Source of the DNA: Anaerolineales bacterium
GTDB taxonomy: Bacteria; Chloroflexota; Anaerolineae; Anaerolineales; Villigracilaceae
Reading direction: 5' to 3'
Length of the DNA stretch: 10,785 bases
Assembly (NCBI GenBank): GCA_016789485.1
Contig: JAEURE010000063.1
Coordinates: 1 to 10,785, forward strand
The notes under the pieces: model-generated
Database searches by the model: none
What the model was told of the DNA's origin: nothing
The model's input: only the letters and a program-made list of their open reading frames with translations
Part shown: positions 7,635 to 10,785 of the stretch, in pieces
How positions within the stretch are numbered: position 1 is the first letter of the stretch
Layout of the letters: each line of letters opens with the position of its first letter
Made by a program: the position numbers and the translations under genes

Positions 7635-9527
7635 TTATCTTTTTACGATCTTGCGCTTGGCCTGGTCCAGGTTATGCAACAGGCGGGTAAATTGAATGGC
7701 TTGCTCCTGATATAGCTTTATGTTGGTTCCGCCTTGCTGCTGCTCGTCCTCCTGCAAAAAACGCAGCTGGTTTACATTCAGCATGGCGTGCGCACGGCGT
7801 AGATCCAAAAAGCGAAAGAGCAGTTCTTCGAGCAGTTTATCATCGAAGGTGTCCAGTTTTTCAGTCTGCGCGAGCAGTTCGCGGGAAAGGATTTCCACGG
7901 CTTCGGGCAGATGACCCATCATAAAATTCTGATGGTCCTTTTCATCCTGCTGCACTGCCTGGCGCACCACACCAAATAACAACTGATGGTCAGTATACTC
8001 GAAGTCCTCCACAGCCAACGGGCTAAGCCCGAACTCCTGCAACTTCCGATCCAGGCGATATAACAATTCCGGCTTACGGAATAAAACACCCAAACAGTAT
8101 GATTCGATCTTCAGCCGGGGGTTGACCGCCGCAACGGTCATTTCCACCTTTGGGCGTTGAACCGTCTCTCGCGGCTTGCGCCTCACCACCGGACCCTGAA
8201 CCTGAGTGGCCGTCAAGGAGCGTTCATCCACCTTCAACAATCGCGACAACGCCTGACGATACGTATCGCGTTCCAATGGATTGGGAAGGTCTTCAATTAA
8301 AGGAAGCACCTGCGCCGCAATTTGTGTCTTGGTCTTGGCATCGTTCAAATCCTGCCCGGCCGCCAGCGAATCCATCACATGGGTGACGATGGGCTTGGCA
8401 TTCTCAATGAGACGCTTCCATTCCTCTTTGTCACGAGCCACGATCTCATCAGGGTCGAGATCATCGGGCATGGTCGCCACACGTAGATCCGCTTGCAGAC
8501 GGGCTTCATTCTTTAATAAGCCGCGCGCATCGAAGCCAAGTTCACCCTCGCGATCCATGGCGGAGCGGGCAGCATCGAGTCCGCGCAGTACGGCTTTTTG
8601 ACCCGCTGCATCGGGATCGAGTGCCAACACGATCCGCCGCGTGGATTTTTTGAGCAAGCGTAATTGGTCTTCGGTCAACGCGGTGCCCATCGGCGAGACG
8701 ACATTCTCATAACCCGCCTGATGCAGGGCTATGACATCCAGATAGCCTTCCACGATCACAGCCTGGTCAGCGGCGCGGATGGGTTTGCGTGCTCTATCCA
8801 AGCCGTAGAGCAGACGTCCCTTGGAAAAGATCGGCGTTTCAGGAGAGTTCAAAAATTTGGGAATATCGTTCGGGTCCACGATGCGCGCGCCAAAGCCTGC
8901 CATCCTCCCATTTTCATCACGGATGGGAATCATGATGCGATTACGGAATTTGTCGTACCGCTTGCCGTCTTCACGTTCGGTGAGCAGACCCGCTTCGAGT
9001 AATTCGTGTTCCTTGAAGCCGCGTTGAGCAAAATATTTCAAGGCGTTGTCGTAGCCGCTCGGGGCAAATCCCAGCCCAAAGGTTTCAATGGTGGCGTCGG
9101 TCAATCCACGTTTTTCGTGGAGGTAGGTCAAAATATCCTTGTTCGCAAAAAGCTGGGTGCGATAATAAATGACCGCATCTTCCAGTAAGTTACGCAGGTT
9201 TTGGTAGGCTTCTTTTTGCTCGGGACTCTCGCGCTGATATTCCTTGATCTCTACGCCTGCGCGCAAAGCCAGCTTCTGCATGGCTTCCTTAAAATCCAAT
9301 CCCTCGCGCTTCATCACAAACTTGAAGATGTCTCCGCCCTCGTTGCATTGACCAAAGCAGCGCCATGTCCCAGATTCGGGCCAGACCACGAAGGCAGGCG
9401 AACGTTTGTTATCGTGGAAGGGACAGAAACCCGTATAGTTCTTGCCCGCGTGGCGCAGTTTCACACCCGCCTCAGAGACGAGATCAACAATATCTATGCG
9501 GGATTTAATTTCATCTAATGTGGACAT
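7635..9527 (-). CDS. dnaG: DNA primase
   Basis: DnaG makes the RNA primers for chromosome replication and docks on the DnaB helicase. The protein has 630 residues from ATG at 9527. The N-terminal CHC2 zinc domain has C35-x2-H38-x18-C57-x3-C61. The catalytic core includes FRNRIMIPIRDENGR (194-208). The TOPRIM metal site is made of E260 in VEGYLDV and D304/D306 in ALDPDAAG, with Pro where many DnaG have Gly. The part after about 470 is the helicase-binding region. A TTG at 9575 would add 16 residues, but the predicted promoter -10 box lies within that extension, so I prefer 9527. No Shine-Dalgarno sequence precedes it. The gene is 57 bases upstream of rpoD with no terminator between, so the two are probably co-transcribed. 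Confidence 0.96.
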   Translation of the reverse strand: MSTLDEIKSRIDIVDLVSEAGVKLRHAGKNYTGFCPFHDNKRSPAFVVWPESGTWRCFGQCNEGGDIFKFVMKREGLDFKEAMQKLALRAGVEIKEYQRESPEQKEAYQNLRNLLEDAVIYYRTQLFANKDILTYLHEKRGLTDATIETFGLGFAPSGYDNALKYFAQRGFKEHELLEAGLLTEREDGKRYDKFRNRIMIPIRDENGRMAGFGARIVDPNDIPKFLNSPETPIFSKGRLLYGLDRARKPIRAADQAVIVEGYLDVIALHQAGYENVVSPMGTALTEDQLRLLKKSTRRIVLALDPDAAGQKAVLRGLDAARSAMDREGELGFDARGLLKNEARLQADLRVATMPDDLDPDEIVARDKEEWKRLIENAKPIVTHVMDSLAAGQDLNDAKTKTQIAAQVLPLIEDLPNPLERDTYRQALSRLLKVDERSLTATQVQGPVVRRKPRETVQRPKVEMTVAAVNPRLKIESYCLGVLFRKPELLYRLDRKLQEFGLSPLAVEDFEYTDHQLLFGVVRQAVQQDEKDHQNFMMGHLPEAVEILSRELLAQTEKLDTFDDKLLEELLFRFLDLRRAHAMLNVNQLRFLQEDEQQQGGTNIKLYQEQAIQFTRLLHNLDQAKRKIVKR

Positions 9528-9530
9528 GGG

Positions 9531-9565
9531 TGCTTGAATTATAGACGCATTTACAGAATAAGCAA
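9531..9565 (-). promoter_or_regulatory. Predicted dnaG(-rpoD) promoter with a four-base leader
   Basis: On the minus strand TTGCTT (9565-9560) and a perfect TATAAT (9543-9538) are 16 bases apart. The start would fall on the A at 9531, leaving only ACCC before the ATG at 9527. That fits the lack of a ribosome binding site for dnaG. Predicted from motif match and spacing; no experimental support. Confidence 0.65.
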
Positions 9566-9598
9566 ACTTCCCCAAAATATATTGAAATACAGAGTCGG

Positions 9599-10324
9599 CT
9601 ACTGCAAATCCAATATCCCTTTGACTTCGTTGTTAAGAGTCCAATAATCCAAGCCGTTCAGCAGGCCTATGGAATCTGTCGCGATGCTGGTTGGAGTGAC
9701 ATCCGATGTCGGGAGGATGACCGGGGTAATGGTCGGATAGGGAGTCAGGCTGGGACTACGCGTGGTGGTTGGCGGCGGAGTCCATGTAGGCGGCATGGAG
9801 ATTTGTGTAATGGACATAGCCGTCGCTGATCCTGTGGGACGATCATTTTGAATCAACATGACTACGGCAATGCCGATCACGACAAGCAATATACAGGCGA
9901 TCACTATAAGGATCACATATTGCCAGGCGCGGTTCTTCTTTTTCAAAACGGGAACAGGCGCCTGTGCGGCTATAGGTTTTGAATCTTGTTTTTGGGGTTG
10001 AATGGAAGGGACTTCTTCGGGTTCGTCAAATGAAATTTTTTCCACGAATGGTGGGACGGGCGGCGGCAAGTCGGATGAATTCTCCCGCAATTTATCCAGG
10101 CGTGCCTGCGCAAGCGCGCTGTTCGGGTCAATTCGTAAGACACGCTCCACACAATCGATCTGCTGTTTCAGGTCAGGGACGGCAAAACTAAGCAGCCACC
10201 AGCCATGAGTAGAGTCGGGGTGTTGTTGAAGATACCCAGCCAGAAAGGAACGCGCCTCGCGTTTTTTTCCTTCACGCAAGAACTTCTCTGCAAGTTGCAA
10301 TTGATTCCGATCTTGTTCTGCCAT
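9599..10324 (-). CDS. TPR-like single-pass membrane protein with Thr/Pro-rich outer segment
   Basis: I do not recognise a named family. From ATG at 10324 the protein has 241 residues. Residues 6-83 look like two TPR-type helical hairpins (LAEKFLREGKKREARSFL, then a HPDSTHGWWLL segment and CVERVLRIDPNSALAQARLD). Residues 85-128 form a Pro- and acid-rich linker. KKKNR at 128-132 precedes one membrane helix at about 136-158. Residues 177-215 are rich in Thr and Pro (TWTPPPTTT, SLTPYPTIT). The basic residues before the helix place the TPR part inside and the Thr/Pro part outside. A TTG at 10345 would give seven more residues. No Shine-Dalgarno site stands at a normal distance from the ATG; a TATTAT box at 10334-10339 would start the mRNA about three bases before it. 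Role unknown; protein-protein contact at the membrane is a guess. Confidence 0.8.
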   Translation of the reverse strand: MAEQDRNQLQLAEKFLREGKKREARSFLAGYLQQHPDSTHGWWLLSFAVPDLKQQIDCVERVLRIDPNSALAQARLDKLRENSSDLPPPVPPFVEKISFDEPEEVPSIQPQKQDSKPIAAQAPVPVLKKKNRAWQYVILIVIACILLVVIGIAVVMLIQNDRPTGSATAMSITQISMPPTWTPPPTTTRSPSLTPYPTITPVILPTSDVTPTSIATDSIGLLNGLDYWTLNNEVKGILDLQ

Positions 10325-10374
10325 ACTAAAATGATAATACCTCAATATTCACGTAGAAATATGACTAAATCATA

Positions 10375-10408
10375 GAAATAAAATGCGGCGGATATTGTCC
10401 GCCGCATT
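10375..10408 (-). terminator. Intrinsic terminator after the 79-residue peptide gene
   Basis: A perfect 11-pair stem (10382-10392 with 10398-10408) closes a five-base loop. On the minus strand it is followed by TTTTATTTC, two T of which are in the stem. The distance from the upstream stop codon at 10452 is 43 bases. On the plus strand no T-run follows, so it acts on minus-strand transcripts. Confidence 0.85.
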
Positions 10409-10451
10409 CGCAATTCTCATACTTTACCTTGCCCGAGGGTATCACTCAAAT

Positions 10452-10691
10452 TTAGTAATCGATCGTCGAGTTTGACCCGCAATCGTGACCCGAATCCATA
10501 CCGTCATCAAAAAAGTATGGAGCAGCCCCATCCGGGTTTTTCTTTCCCAATACCTGATTATTCACGGACATGGAGGCAGTATTATTTGCTTCCGCCTTTC
10601 GCAGAACCCCTCCCAATGCTCTCACGCTGGTAAAAGCCGCCACGATCACAACAAGGCTGATCAACATCGCAATGACAACTCGCTTGGACAT
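10452..10691 (-). CDS. Small exported or membrane-anchored peptide, unknown function
   Basis: The 79-residue product starts MSKR and then has one hydrophobic stretch at about 5-22 (VVIAMLISLVVIVAAF). This can be either an uncleaved anchor or a Sec signal, with a possible cleavage near VRALGG at 23-28. The remainder is polar and short, ending in PYFFDDGMDSGHDCGSN and STIDY, with several Asp/Gly/Asn and a single Cys. No domain is recognised. That it is a real gene is supported by AAAGGAG six bases before the ATG at 10691, its own terminator downstream and its position in line with the other minus-strand genes. It might be a metal-binding or regulatory peptide, but nothing in the sequence proves this. 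Confidence 0.75.
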   Translation of the reverse strand: MSKRVVIAMLISLVVIVAAFTSVRALGGVLRKAEANNTASMSVNNQVLGKKNPDGAAPYFFDDGMDSGHDCGSNSTIDY

Positions 10692-10756
10692 GGTTCTCTC
10701 CTTTGTCTATTCGTCTGGCTAAAGCAGGATTTTCAATTAAATAAGATGAAACACTG

Positions 10757-10774
10757 GCTGGTATGGGAACCAGC
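10757..10774. repeat. Short inverted repeat upstream of the small peptide gene
   Basis: GCTGGT and ACCAGC are perfect six-base arms with a six-base loop. Neither strand has a clean T-run after the stem, so a terminator call is weak; it could be the remains of a terminator of a gene beyond the window or an operator for the peptide gene. The remaining leader, 10692-10756, holds TTGAAA on the minus strand but no matching -10 box, so no promoter is called. Confidence 0.35.
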
Positions 10775-10785
10775 AAGATCTAAAT

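Noticed and set aside
1..10785. A hidden defence system, CRISPR array, insertion sequence, prophage part or tRNA.
   Set aside because: The genes are nearly back to back and housekeeping in type; gaps are under 200 bases and show no spaced repeats, transposase, integrase or cloverleaf.

Overview
The window is a compact, wholly minus-strand stretch of a bacterial chromosome. Every supportable gene reads from the high coordinates towards the low ones. The gene content and style point to a Chloroflexota member, most likely Anaerolineae. The signs are a group A-to-G nuo operon with NADH-oxidising subunits, a dnaG-rpoD pair, a sigma factor with a Lys-rich head and an enlarged region 3, and a membrane protein with a Thr/Pro-rich outer segment. 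That assignment is inference from protein style, not from a marker search.

Region 10785-9599 (upstream end). A 79-residue exported or membrane-anchored peptide of unknown function has a strong ribosome binding site and its own intrinsic terminator. It is followed by a 241-residue protein with a TPR-like cytoplasmic part, one membrane helix and a Thr/Pro-rich outer part.

Region 9598-5911. dnaG (primase) and rpoD (primary sigma factor) lie 57 bases apart with no terminator between them. This is the familiar macromolecular-synthesis pairing that couples replication start and transcription. dnaG has a clear promoter whose predicted start lies only four bases before the ATG, so its mRNA would be nearly leaderless. 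An intrinsic terminator closes rpoD.

Region 5910-1. The complex I operon begins with an extended -10 promoter, then nuoA-nuoB-nuoC-nuoD-nuoE-nuoF-nuoG, tightly packed with overlaps at A/B, D/E and E/F. nuoG runs off the left edge after 449 codons. All iron-sulfur ligands expected in NuoB, NuoE, NuoF and the visible part of NuoG are intact, including the extra N7 cluster set. The enzyme is therefore expected to be a functional NADH:quinone oxidoreductase peripheral arm. The only sizeable gap within the operon, between nuoB and nuoC, is filled by a 38-base near-perfect palindrome that abuts the nuoC ribosome binding site.

No gene-free stretch exceeds 300 bases. No tRNA, rRNA, CRISPR, insertion sequence or plus-strand gene could be supported. 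The window is mostly housekeeping. The points worth a second look are the internal repeat in sigma region 3, the palindrome inside nuo, the short-leader promoters, and the two uncharacterised small proteins.
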